From assembly GCA_017551545.1 (NCBI GenBank), contig JAFZLJ010000027.1, positions 1 to 50,559 on the forward strand: a stretch of 50,559 bases of DNA, in the 5' to 3' direction. Numbering within the stretch: position 1 is the stretch's first letter; every line of letters starts with the position of its first letter. Below the pieces are notes generated by a model. It had not been told where the DNA came from. It ran no database searches and saw only the letters and a list, made by a program, of their open reading frames with translations. The translations under genes and the position numbers were made by a program. This document shows, piece after piece, positions 17,393 to 25,987 of this stretch. Origin of the DNA: Treponema sp. Its GTDB lineage: Bacteria; Spirochaetota; Spirochaetia; Treponematales; Treponemataceae.

Positions 17393-20300
17393 ATGAAACC
17401 GACAGAGAGATTTGATCGGGGGTGGAGTTTAAAAGTAGTATTCTTAATAATTTCTCTTTTTATGTGTTCATGTAAGTATGAGCTTGTTAAAGAACCTACT
17501 TTTAATTACAACGACAAAAAAAATGCTGCCGATTACAATGATTTTATTGTTGCTCCTTCAAGCGTTACAGCTAGTCATGGATTAAGTAAATCTGTTTCCA
17601 TTGAATGGGAAGCTGTACCTAATGCAGTTCAATATTATATTTATTCCTGCTCAACTCCTTATGATACTTTTACAAAGGTTTCCGAAACAAAAGGAAGCGA
17701 AACTCAAATTATAATAGATGAAGAATCTGGAATTACAAAATATTACTGTGTAAGTGCGGTAAACTATTATGGAACAGTTTCTTTAAAAAGTGTTGTTACA
17801 TGTGGTTCAACACTTTCTGTACCTATCATCACCGAAATAACTTCTGCAGAGGAAGGAGATTCCCTTACCGTAAACTGGTGGATGGATAACTGCAGACCAG
17901 AAACTTATGAAAGTAATATAAGCTATGAAATTTCTGTTTACCTGAATGCTACTTCGAATATAAAACAAAAGACACTTACTGCCAGCGGAAACTGTCGTTC
18001 TTTAACTGTTGATGACCTTATGTCTAAAACAGAATACTATTTTACAGTTGAAGCAATAAATTCAAATAATAAAGATAAAGAAATAAGTACAAGAACTTCG
18101 GCACTTACAGCTCACAGGGTAATTCCTGCTCCTGCTGCCGATTTTACAGTAACACAAGGTTCTATAAAAGATAAAGTTGAGCTTTCGTGGACACTGCCGC
18201 CAAAAGTATGGTACAGAACTACTTCGGGTTCAAGTGGATTTGAGCTTTATGGCTTGTATTTTAAAATTTACAGAAAAGAAGCAGGTTCTTCTGCGGATTT
18301 TGAGCTTATTAAAAAAGAAACGGTCACTACTTATCCTGAAGATTCCGCAAGTGAAAGAACTCACACTTATACAGACAGCGATGTAACCCGCGGCAAGCAG
18401 TATGAATATTATATTCAGTCATTTACAGACGGGCTTCCAGACGGAAAAACTGTTACTGCAGATTCAAGTAAAACAAGTGTAAAAACAGGCTGGGCTCTTT
18501 GCATTCCTAAGCTTTCAATAAAGTCAAATTACGAAAAAGACGGAAATAATTTTACATCAATAACCTTTACTCCAAATCTGATTTTTGAAGACTTTAATGT
18601 ACCTTATATTTATGTACTTAAACGTACAGGAGCAAAATTGCCTTCAGCACAGACTTTTGGAGGCACAATTTATAAAGAACTAAGCTTTTCTTCAATGCAG
18701 GAATTAAATAATTATAACGATTCTTTCCCTTCAGCAGGTAAAACTCTTGAAGATGAAAAAGGCTATTACTCTTATAGTATTGAAATATGTTGTGGTGATG
18801 TTGTCCTTGATTCTGCCAGTGCTTCCGGAAAAAATCTTGTAACAAATGATGCAACTGCAGTACCAGAAATAAAAAACTTTACGGTAGAAGAAGGTTATAA
18901 AGACAAGTTTAAGCTTTCCTGGACATACAATTCAACTTATACCTATATTCTTCACTGGAAAGATTATATTACAGGCAGCAATGAATCGCTAGAACTGTCT
19001 CTTACAGAAACAAATGGTAATACAGTTACTTATAATCATGATGCTGATTCGGGTGATCAACGCAGTTATCAGCTTGAGGCAGTTAAGGAAGGGCTTTCTA
19101 CCTTTGCATATCCAAATGAAGATACTTCTGAAAAAGTTTATTATACACTTGGCACGCCTTTACCACAAATTGCAGAATATGATTATGATAAAATTATAGT
19201 AAGATGGAATGCCGTGCAGATGGCTGCAGAATCCTATACTGTTTCTGCAAAATATAAAGGCAATTCTTCTGAGCTTTCAAACTCTTCAAATACAAACATT
19301 ACAAAAAATGATGATAATTCCTTTACCTGTATAATAAATAATCCATATGATTATGATAATGCCACTGTATCGGGAAATACTATTGAATTCACAGTAAATG
19401 CTGCAAGTTCATACCAGGAAGACGAGGAAACTTCAAAGTCTATAGATGTATGCACGGTTGGTCCTGCAAAAACAAATCTTGTTGTTGAAAATCCTTCTTA
19501 TAATGAAATTGTTATAAGCTGGAATGATATCATCGGTGCAAAAGGTTATATTATCCGCCGTATATGTGGTAAAAATACTTTTGCAGGAGATTCTGTAAGT
19601 TCTGCCGATGTTGATGTTTATTATTATGACGGTACTTCCTTGTATTCAGCCGGTGAACCTGTTGCCGATAAGCGTGCAGTTATTACAAAAACAAATACAG
19701 GCTTTAAGCTTACCGATAAATACTGCGAACCTGATGATTCTACAAACTCTTATGAAAACAATCAGAGTTATATAAGCTGGGGTATTCCTTATTCTTATTG
19801 TGTCATTCCTGTAAAACTGCAGGGTTCTGCTGATGATTTTATGTGTGATGAAAGTTCAATTTCTATAAACGGTACAACTGCTTATAAAAACGTTACAGTA
19901 CAGCAAGGCGCAACTTATGGTTATGGATTAAATCTAAAAGCACAGAAATCAGAAAATTCAACAGAACAGATAATTGAATGGAAGCGGCCTTTCATAACCC
20001 AGGACAGCACTCCAAGCTTTTATTATCGCGCAGCCGGAAGCACTGCTAATACCTGGAATAAAATTAATACCTATACCTTAAATGGAAATGAAAAAGTAAT
20101 ATTTAAACCAGAAACTCAAACAGGTGCTTACGAATATCTTGTAGTCTACAGACGCGCAAGTGCAGGGGCTGTTCCTCTGTCATTAATAAATGATACAAAA
20201 CTTGGGCTTTCTACAGAAGAAACAAGATATACATATTCAAATGATGTAAGTAAAGAAAAGGCAAATAAAGGATATCTTCTTGCCGTAAATCTTAATGCAA

Positions 20301-21226
20301 TAACTGATTCCGATTATTCCGAAAAAGTGTTCTGGGATGAATGGGATTATGAAAAACGTTCTATAGGCCCGGGTTCAGCAGAACTTAAAATTAAGAATTA
20401 TAATATTTCTGATCAATGGATAAAAGTTGCAGCTCTTGACAGTAAGTTGAATTATTTGTCAAAAACTGAGCCTCTTAATACAACTGTAACTTATGTAGAT
20501 GATGTTACAGTGAACTTAAAACCAACCAAAATAATGGATCAGGATTCTTCTTATAAGATTACCCCAGGTTATATGCAGGTTCTTCGTGATGCAAAGCATT
20601 ATTATTCACTCGTTTTAACAAGAGGTGAGATTACCTGTGCTGTTGCAGATGATGACAGTGTTTATGCTTACCGTGCTATTGGACAGAAAGAATTTGCAAA
20701 AATGGTCATGATTGTAATGAACGAAGCATTAAAGAAAATGGGAAAGCTTAATGAATCTGAAGAAAGAGCTAATGATGGTTATGGTGGATATGCAAGCTTT
20801 AAGCATAAAGCATCTTCAAGTAAAGAATACGATTTTGAATTTAATAATTATGCTCCAGATTTAACAATGCCTTCTGGAAAAATTGCAAGAATTTTAAGTA
20901 TTACTTGTCCGGCAAATCAAAAATGCTATCGGGATCAGTTAGGTATTGCTGGTTATCCAAAATCTATTGAAACTTTCACTTTTACTTGTATAAGATTAGA
21001 TGAAAACATGCCGGATTCATATAACGGTACTTTAACTTTTTCTTTGGAAATTAAAGATCCTCTGTTTTCTGATCTTACTATTTCATGCACTATATCTGTG
21101 AATAATAATACAATAAGTACAATGAATAGTTGGGAAACTCTTCGTGAATATGTTCCATTTGCAGTATGGAAAAACGAAAGTTATTATGATGAAGACCCTT
21201 CTTACGGCTGGTGGTGGACTGAATGA
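17393..21226 (+). CDS. Large fibronectin type III surface lipoprotein
   Basis: A 1277-residue exported protein. The signal helix (about 13-24) ends in FMCSC, so lipidation at C25 or C27 is likely. At least five Fn3-like units follow, recognisable by repeated patterns such as VSIEWEAVPNAVQYYIY, VELSWTLPP, FKLSWTYN, IIVRWNAVQ and IVISWNDIIGAKGYIIR, each with a later YY.V.A strand. The last 200 or so residues, with several Cys, form a separate domain that I do not recognise, ending in an aromatic GWWW tail. It probably binds polysaccharide, protein or envelope partners. It is first in a four-gene operon and overlaps the next gene by ATGA. No ribosome-binding site precedes ATG. Confidence 0.85.
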   Translation: MKPTERFDRGWSLKVVFLIISLFMCSCKYELVKEPTFNYNDKKNAADYNDFIVAPSSVTASHGLSKSVSIEWEAVPNAVQYYIYSCSTPYDTFTKVSETKGSETQIIIDEESGITKYYCVSAVNYYGTVSLKSVVTCGSTLSVPIITEITSAEEGDSLTVNWWMDNCRPETYESNISYEISVYLNATSNIKQKTLTASGNCRSLTVDDLMSKTEYYFTVEAINSNNKDKEISTRTSALTAHRVIPAPAADFTVTQGSIKDKVELSWTLPPKVWYRTTSGSSGFELYGLYFKIYRKEAGSSADFELIKKETVTTYPEDSASERTHTYTDSDVTRGKQYEYYIQSFTDGLPDGKTVTADSSKTSVKTGWALCIPKLSIKSNYEKDGNNFTSITFTPNLIFEDFNVPYIYVLKRTGAKLPSAQTFGGTIYKELSFSSMQELNNYNDSFPSAGKTLEDEKGYYSYSIEICCGDVVLDSASASGKNLVTNDATAVPEIKNFTVEEGYKDKFKLSWTYNSTYTYILHWKDYITGSNESLELSLTETNGNTVTYNHDADSGDQRSYQLEAVKEGLSTFAYPNEDTSEKVYYTLGTPLPQIAEYDYDKIIVRWNAVQMAAESYTVSAKYKGNSSELSNSSNTNITKNDDNSFTCIINNPYDYDNATVSGNTIEFTVNAASSYQEDEETSKSIDVCTVGPAKTNLVVENPSYNEIVISWNDIIGAKGYIIRRICGKNTFAGDSVSSADVDVYYYDGTSLYSAGEPVADKRAVITKTNTGFKLTDKYCEPDDSTNSYENNQSYISWGIPYSYCVIPVKLQGSADDFMCDESSISINGTTAYKNVTVQQGATYGYGLNLKAQKSENSTEQIIEWKRPFITQDSTPSFYYRAAGSTANTWNKINTYTLNGNEKVIFKPETQTGAYEYLVVYRRASAGAVPLSLINDTKLGLSTEETRYTYSNDVSKEKANKGYLLAVNLNAITDSDYSEKVFWDEWDYEKRSIGPGSAELKIKNYNISDQWIKVAALDSKLNYLSKTEPLNTTVTYVDDVTVNLKPTKIMDQDSSYKITPGYMQVLRDAKHYYSLVLTRGEITCAVADDDSVYAYRAIGQKEFAKMVMIVMNEALKKMGKLNESEERANDGYGGYASFKHKASSSKEYDFEFNNYAPDLTMPSGKIARILSITCPANQKCYRDQLGIAGYPKSIETFTFTCIRLDENMPDSYNGTLTFSLEIKDPLFSDLTISCTISVNNNTISTMNSWETLREYVPFAVWKNESYYDEDPSYGWWWTE

Positions 21227-23463
21227 AAAAAATCGCTTTTTCCCTGATAATCCTTTTCGGCCTTCTCAACCTTTCCTGCTATTCATGGTATGAAGATAAA
21301 ATTAACATGGATACTAAAACCCAGAAATTCAGTCTTTGGGAGCTTATGTACAAAGAACCGGAAATCACTTCTCTTGATGCACCAAAACAGCTTATGGTTT
21401 CTAAAGGAATGTACAGCGGTTCTATAAAGCTTCATTGGGATGAAGTACCTTATGCTACCTCTTACAGAATTGAACGCGCAGTAGTAGAAGCAGATATTAA
21501 CGGAAACGCAGCAAGAATTCCTGATGAAGGTGATTTTGAAGTTCTTAAGAAACAAGTTTATTCAAATAATTACATTGACCTTATTCTTGCAGATCCAAAA
21601 GAATCAAACCTTGAGTATCAGAAAAAATATTATTACAGGGTTTCTGCAGAAAACATAAACAGAGGTTTAGAATCCAGCGAGTTTACACAAATTTCAAATG
21701 AAAGTTCCGGCTGGCTTTTGTCGCCTCCTGCTCAGATAGAAGCGGCGAAAGGTGAAAATGAAGAATATATTGCAGTAAAATGGAGTCCTGTTCAGAATGC
21801 TTCAAGGTATTTAATCTACCGCGGCGAAAAAGAAAACGGCTTTGGAATGGAACAGATAGATTCTGTTTTGGGCAATATCACTTCATATAATAATTATCTG
21901 AATCAAAGCGAAAAGGGTATTGAATTCTATTATAAAATATGTGCTGTTCTAGAAAGCGGTTCTCAGTCTGCATTTACGGGGCTTGCAATGGGTTATTCTG
22001 CAAAATCTGGTGCACCGGCAGCTCCTACAAATATTCAAGTTACAAATGGAATGGCAGAATCATTAGATACTCTTAAAGTTACATGGACCGCAGTTAATTC
22101 TTCGGCGGAATATACAATTACTTATAATCTTTACAGAACAAGTTCTGAAGAATCTATTTATACACTTGTTCGTGCAAATATTCCGGGGGCAACTACAGCC
22201 TTTGAAGATGCTTCAATTCCAAAACAGAAGACTCATGTAAAATACTATTATTATCTTCAGACTGTAAAAAAGACTTCAGACGGCGAAACTTTCAAATCTC
22301 CATTCAGTAAAACAGGTCAGGATTCTACAACTCCTGCAGTGGGCTGGCTTTTAAGTGCTCCAAAAAATTGCGAAGTTATAGATTCAGATAATAATACAGA
22401 AGTTATTGTAAAATGGACTCCTGCTGTGGGTTATGAAGATGTTAATTATTTCTATAATATTTACAGCAGCGACACTCTGGACGGAGATTTTTCAACAAAT
22501 ATAAAGAGCATGCTCGGTGGTTCAGAACTCACTCTTGGCGAAGACGGCTACTACAGCACAAAAGTCCTTAGGGAACCATTTTATAAAATTACAACAGTGC
22601 GCATTACTTCTAATGGAACTCTTGAAAGTGATTTGAGTCAGACTATTGCTCCGGCTCCACAGGCACCACAAAATGTTGTTGCTTCAAAAACAAGTGCACT
22701 CGACGGACTTGAAAAATATACTCCAAATACAAACGGAGTTTATCCTGTTATGATTACATGGGAAGCACCGGAAGGAGAAACTCCTTATGCTTATTATGTA
22801 TACCGTTCAACAAAACCTGATTCTTCATTCAGAAAAATTTCAGATAAGCCTGTTCAGGGTTTAAGCTTTATTGATGAAAATGAAACTGCCCGTCCTGGAA
22901 CTCCATATTATTATAAGGTTGTTTCATTGAATATGCTCATTCAGGGAAAGAACAGTAATCAGCAGACAAACGATACTCTTGGTTATGGAGCTCTTACCCG
23001 CGACCAGTGGTTCAGAGAATACAATAAAACTGTAAAGAAATCACAGACAAAGCTCACGCTCATGCATAAGGCAAGTACAGATGCTCTTGGTTCAGAATCA
23101 AAAAGCGGTGACCTAAGTGGTTCTGTTTCTTATAATGCAGCAATGCAGGGATTAGGAGCCAGAATTACAATGCATTATGAAAACTATGCAGATTTCTATG
23201 TTCTGAATAATCCGGCAATGGGCTTCTACTTTATTTTAACCGGTGATACAAATACAACTGCCAACATGAGCGCTAATGGATCAATGGATGGTACAAACAG
23301 GGCTCTTCTTTCAAGTATGTATCCGGGTTATGCAAAATATAACGGTCTTGAAATAAAGGGTGGTGGAGCAGGCGGCGGCTACTATGTTGTCTGCACTCAG
23401 GATAAAAACGGTAATACTGTCTTAAGCGAAGGAAATGTAAGCTGGACAGTTGGTGAGGAATAA
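21223..23463 (+). CDS. Fibronectin type III lipoprotein
   Basis: A 746-residue lipoprotein with a clear lipobox, LNLSC (C19). Four or so Fn3-like domains follow: SIKLHWDEVPYATSYRIER, YIAVKWSPVQNASRYLIYRG, LKVTWTAVNSSAEYTITYNL and the VMITWEAPEGETPYAYYVYR region. A Gly/Asn/Ala-rich C-terminal domain of about 150 residues (FYFILTGDTNTTANMSANGS) differs from that of the upstream protein. It starts inside the upstream stop codon (ATGA), so the two are translated together and are probably a matched pair at the cell surface. Function unknown. Confidence 0.87.
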   Translation: MKKIAFSLIILFGLLNLSCYSWYEDKINMDTKTQKFSLWELMYKEPEITSLDAPKQLMVSKGMYSGSIKLHWDEVPYATSYRIERAVVEADINGNAARIPDEGDFEVLKKQVYSNNYIDLILADPKESNLEYQKKYYYRVSAENINRGLESSEFTQISNESSGWLLSPPAQIEAAKGENEEYIAVKWSPVQNASRYLIYRGEKENGFGMEQIDSVLGNITSYNNYLNQSEKGIEFYYKICAVLESGSQSAFTGLAMGYSAKSGAPAAPTNIQVTNGMAESLDTLKVTWTAVNSSAEYTITYNLYRTSSEESIYTLVRANIPGATTAFEDASIPKQKTHVKYYYYLQTVKKTSDGETFKSPFSKTGQDSTTPAVGWLLSAPKNCEVIDSDNNTEVIVKWTPAVGYEDVNYFYNIYSSDTLDGDFSTNIKSMLGGSELTLGEDGYYSTKVLREPFYKITTVRITSNGTLESDLSQTIAPAPQAPQNVVASKTSALDGLEKYTPNTNGVYPVMITWEAPEGETPYAYYVYRSTKPDSSFRKISDKPVQGLSFIDENETARPGTPYYYKVVSLNMLIQGKNSNQQTNDTLGYGALTRDQWFREYNKTVKKSQTKLTLMHKASTDALGSESKSGDLSGSVSYNAAMQGLGARITMHYENYADFYVLNNPAMGFYFILTGDTNTTANMSANGSMDGTNRALLSSMYPGYAKYNGLEIKGGGAGGGYYVVCTQDKNGNTVLSEGNVSWTVGEE

Positions 23464-23464
23464 T

Positions 23465-23815
23465 ATGAAAAATAGAGTAAAAATATTTAGTTTTGTTGCA
23501 ATACTTGTTATGGTGCTGTTTGCTTCCTGTTACACACCAAATCCTCTTTACGGAACATGGACAGATAATGACGGAAATAAAATTCAGTTTATAGATGACG
23601 GAACTTTTTCTGCTATGATAAAAGATTCCGACAACAAGCTTGTTTCTTACTCAGGCGACTGGACTACTGTTGATAATGTTTTGATTTTCACAATCAAGGG
23701 CGACAGTAATTATACACGTAATACAGAATGGGATCTTCGTGGCGCAATGCTTTATCTTACCTGGACTGCAAACAATAATACAAAAATGCTTGTGCTTTAT
23801 CACACTGCAAGGTAG
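23465..23815 (+). CDS. Small lipoprotein, lipocalin-like
   Basis: A 116-residue lipoprotein with lipobox LFASC (C22), then YGTWTDNDGNKIQFIDDGTF, a pattern seen in small lipocalin-like or META/YxeF-type beta-barrel domains (GxW near the start, strand-turn repeats). It starts 1 nt after the stop of the Fn3 gene. Being made with the two Fn3 proteins and a beta-barrel suggests a periplasmic or surface accessory role. No specific family is assigned. Confidence 0.82.
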   Translation: MKNRVKIFSFVAILVMVLFASCYTPNPLYGTWTDNDGNKIQFIDDGTFSAMIKDSDNKLVSYSGDWTTVDNVLIFTIKGDSNYTRNTEWDLRGAMLYLTWTANNNTKMLVLYHTAR

Positions 23816-23820
23816 CTGGC

Positions 23821-24549
23821 ATGAAAAAACTATTTGTAATTCCTTTATTGTTTATGATTTCTCTTTCTGCATGGGCTGTGGATTTTAAAATTACTTTTGA
23901 TGAAGGATTCAGCTTCTGCCAGCTTACAAGAATAGAAAAACTTGAAGACCGTTCAAACTTTGTCCGCGAAAACCTTATGCTTGGTGCTTATTTTTCTACA
24001 CAAACTGTAGGATTTCCTGTATGCGATTTACAGCTTGATATTAGTGCATACTATCCTTTTTATCAGGCCTTTAACGGAATGAAGCAGCAGCCAAAAAATA
24101 TTATAAGTTATGCTTTTGACGGATATTTAGCTATTCACGGAACTTATGACAGATTTAAGTATGTGCTTATTACCGGAAGTATTGGTATGCACTATATGTA
24201 CCAGCTTACAGATGAGTATCATATGAATTACCTTGGACTAGGTGCAACTCTTGGAATGGAATTCCCAATTTCGCGCGGATGGACAATTGTAAACAGAAAC
24301 TTCTTTTCGTACGACAACGCAAATCTGGGCAAAAATAAACTGGTACAACCATTTTATGCGTCGTACCAGTATCATATAAACTTAGGCGTTAGATTTTCAA
24401 AAAGAGTGCGTAATTCTTTCAGTTATATAGATTCTCGGGTCAAGCCCGAGAATGACACACAGGATGTGATTCCTGAGCCTGCAGGGGTCCCTGAGCCTGC
24501 AGGGGTCCCTGAGCCTGTCGAAGGGCAGGAAGTTACAACCTCTCTTTAA
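23821..24549 (+). CDS. Outer-membrane beta-barrel-like protein with repeat-derived tail
   Basis: A 242-residue protein with signal peptide 1-19 (AWA-VDF) and alternating aromatic/hydrophobic strands typical of small spirochete outer-membrane barrels. Strand HINLGVRF at about 190-197 looks like the natural C-terminus, because barrel proteins end in Phe. Beyond it come SKRVRN.. and, from about residue 204, translated family A repeat (DSRVKPENDTQDVIP) followed by three family C units (EPAGVP, PEPVEG). The repeats seem to have removed the stop codon and extended the protein about 40 residues, into the 3' end of icd (17-nt overlap). A masked C-terminal Phe might affect BamA recognition. Confidence 0.82.
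   Translation: MKKLFVIPLLFMISLSAWAVDFKITFDEGFSFCQLTRIEKLEDRSNFVRENLMLGAYFSTQTVGFPVCDLQLDISAYYPFYQAFNGMKQQPKNIISYAFDGYLAIHGTYDRFKYVLITGSIGMHYMYQLTDEYHMNYLGLGATLGMEFPISRGWTIVNRNFFSYDNANLGKNKLVQPFYASYQYHINLGVRFSKRVRNSFSYIDSRVKPENDTQDVIPEPAGVPEPAGVPEPVEGQEVTTSL
24431..24455. repeat. Family A repeat (single) in the barrel gene
   Basis: ATTCTCGGGTCAAGCCCGAG then AATGAC, in frame near the 3' end of the beta-barrel gene. Confidence 0.9.
24469..24526. repeat. Family C tandem repeat in the barrel gene
   Basis: Three head-to-tail units of (G)TCCCTGAGCCTG, two followed by CAGGGG and the last by TCGAAGGG, in frame as PEPAGV, PEPAGV, PEPVEG. Confidence 0.9.
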
Positions 24550-25729
24550 TAGCCGCAATATATTCCCAAGAGTTCAACACTTTCTTAGCAGCAGGCTCTG
24601 CAATGCGTGCAATGTCGCCTGTCATGTAGCCTTCTTCAATTGTCTGCAAGGTTGCTTTTTCAAGACGCTTTGCAAAATCAACTAATTCAGGTGTACCGTC
24701 AAGTTCGCCGCGTTTTGCAAGAGCACCTGTCCAGGCAAAAATTGTTGCTACAGGGTTTGTAGAAGTTTTTTCTCCCTTGAGGTAGCGGTAATAGTGCTTC
24801 TGTACTGTACCATGGCTTGCTTCGTATTCAAAGTTTCCGTCCGGGCTAACAAGAACAGAAGTCATCATTGCAAGACTTCCACATGCGCTGGCAATCATAT
24901 CGCTCATAACGTCGCCGTCGTAGTTCTTTGTGGCCCACATAAAGCCGCCTTCTGACCTCATAACACGTGCAACAGCATCGTCAATCAAAGTGTAGAAATA
25001 TTCAATTCCGGCAGCTTCAAACTTTGACTTATATTCTTCGTCATAAACACGCTGGAAAATAGCCTTGAAGTTTCCGTCGTAGATTTTAGAAATTGTATCT
25101 TTTGCGCCAAACCAAACGCTTACCTTTTTATCCAAAGCGTAAGTAAAGCAGCAGCGGGCAAAGCATTCGATTGAGTTATCAAGATTGTGGATTCCCTGAA
25201 TGATTCCAGGTCCTTTCATGTCCATAATAGTTTTACGGATTTCTTTTCCGTCAACGCCAGTGAAAACAAGTTCTGCTTTTCCGGCTGTAGGACATTTAAT
25301 TTCGCAGTTTTTATAAACATCACCATAAGCGTGGCGGCCAAGAACAATAGGCTTTTTCCAGCAGCTTACAGTTCCGTGAATGTTGTTTACAAAAATTGGC
25401 TCACGGAAAACAGTACCGTCAAGCTCTGCACGGATAATTCCGTTTGGAGAAGGGGTGAGATGCTTGAGCTTGTATTCTTCTACACGTGCCTGGTTAGAAG
25501 TGATTGTTGCACACTTTACACCAACATGAAGACGTTTAATTGCAGCTGCAGCCTCGTATGTAATCTTGTCATCAGAGTCGTCGCGGCTCTTCAGTCCAAG
25601 GTCGTAATATTCAGTCTTTAAATCAATATAAGGCAAAAGGAGTTCATCCTTAATTACCTTCCACAAAACTCTTGTCATTTCGTCGCCGTCTAATTCAGCG
25701 ATTGCATTTTTCATTTGTATCTTTGCCAT
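24533..25729 (-). CDS. icd: Isocitrate dehydrogenase, type II, probably NADP-dependent
   Basis: A 398-residue enzyme converting isocitrate to 2-oxoglutarate. It resembles the eukaryotic cytosolic/mitochondrial IDH type rather than E. coli Icd: ELDGDEMTRVLWKVI, VGVKCATIT, SPNGIIR substrate loop, GRHAYGDVYK, and YDGDVMSDMIASACGSLAMM near the active site. SHGTVQKHYYRY lies in the NADP-binding region. It probably supplies 2-oxoglutarate for glutamate synthesis, with the aconitase-like enzyme 4.5 kb away. A TTGTAT-N17-TATAAT promoter ends 8 nt before ATG and there is no Shine-Dalgarno site, so the mRNA looks leaderless. Confidence 0.95.
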   Translation of the reverse strand: MAKIQMKNAIAELDGDEMTRVLWKVIKDELLLPYIDLKTEYYDLGLKSRDDSDDKITYEAAAAIKRLHVGVKCATITSNQARVEEYKLKHLTPSPNGIIRAELDGTVFREPIFVNNIHGTVSCWKKPIVLGRHAYGDVYKNCEIKCPTAGKAELVFTGVDGKEIRKTIMDMKGPGIIQGIHNLDNSIECFARCCFTYALDKKVSVWFGAKDTISKIYDGNFKAIFQRVYDEEYKSKFEAAGIEYFYTLIDDAVARVMRSEGGFMWATKNYDGDVMSDMIASACGSLAMMTSVLVSPDGNFEYEASHGTVQKHYYRYLKGEKTSTNPVATIFAWTGALAKRGELDGTPELVDFAKRLEKATLQTIEEGYMTGDIARIAEPAAKKVLNSWEYIAAIKERL

Positions 25730-25737
25730 AATGGGAT

Positions 25738-25766
25738 ATTATATAGAAAAGATTAAATTTATACAA
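25738..25766 (-). promoter_or_regulatory. Promoter of icd (leaderless geometry)
   Basis: On the minus strand, TTGTAT (25761-25766), 17 nt, TATAAT (25738-25743), then 8 nt to ATG 25729. Confidence 0.68.
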
Positions 25767-25783
25767 ATGCAATCATGTGGAAA

Positions 25784-25950
25784 AATTAATTGCTGCTCCC
25801 GTGGAAACTGTCTGTCGGCTGCGGGCTGAGCTTGTTATCGTAAAAATCCTGCGGTTTACTTCGTAAATCCTCGGATTTTTTCTATGCCGCCGGCACAACT
25901 CAGAAGCAGCCACCAGCCAGTTTCCACTCCGCATCAATTATTTTTTCAAT
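25784..25950. repeat. Large imperfect palindrome, possible structured element
   Basis: Two arms of about 80 nt are mostly complementary: GTGGAAACTG (25801) pairs with CAGTTTCCAC (25917), CGGCTGC with GCAGCCA, GGCTGAG with CTCAG, and the apex TTTAC-TTC-GTAAA with flanking AAAAATCC/GGATTTTT. It is GC-richer than its surroundings and fills the icd-S41 gap. It resembles a miniature element or a long structured RNA. It differs from repeat families A-C, and no second copy is visible in this window. Confidence 0.7.
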
Positions 25951-25979
25951 TGCTTTATATAACAATATTTCATTATAAT
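25950..25979 (+). promoter_or_regulatory. Promoter of the S41 protease-like gene (leaderless geometry)
   Basis: TTGCTT (25950-25955), 18 nt, TATAAT (25974-25979), then 8 nt to ATG 25988; no ribosome-binding site. Confidence 0.6.
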
Positions 25980-25987
25980 GTCATATT

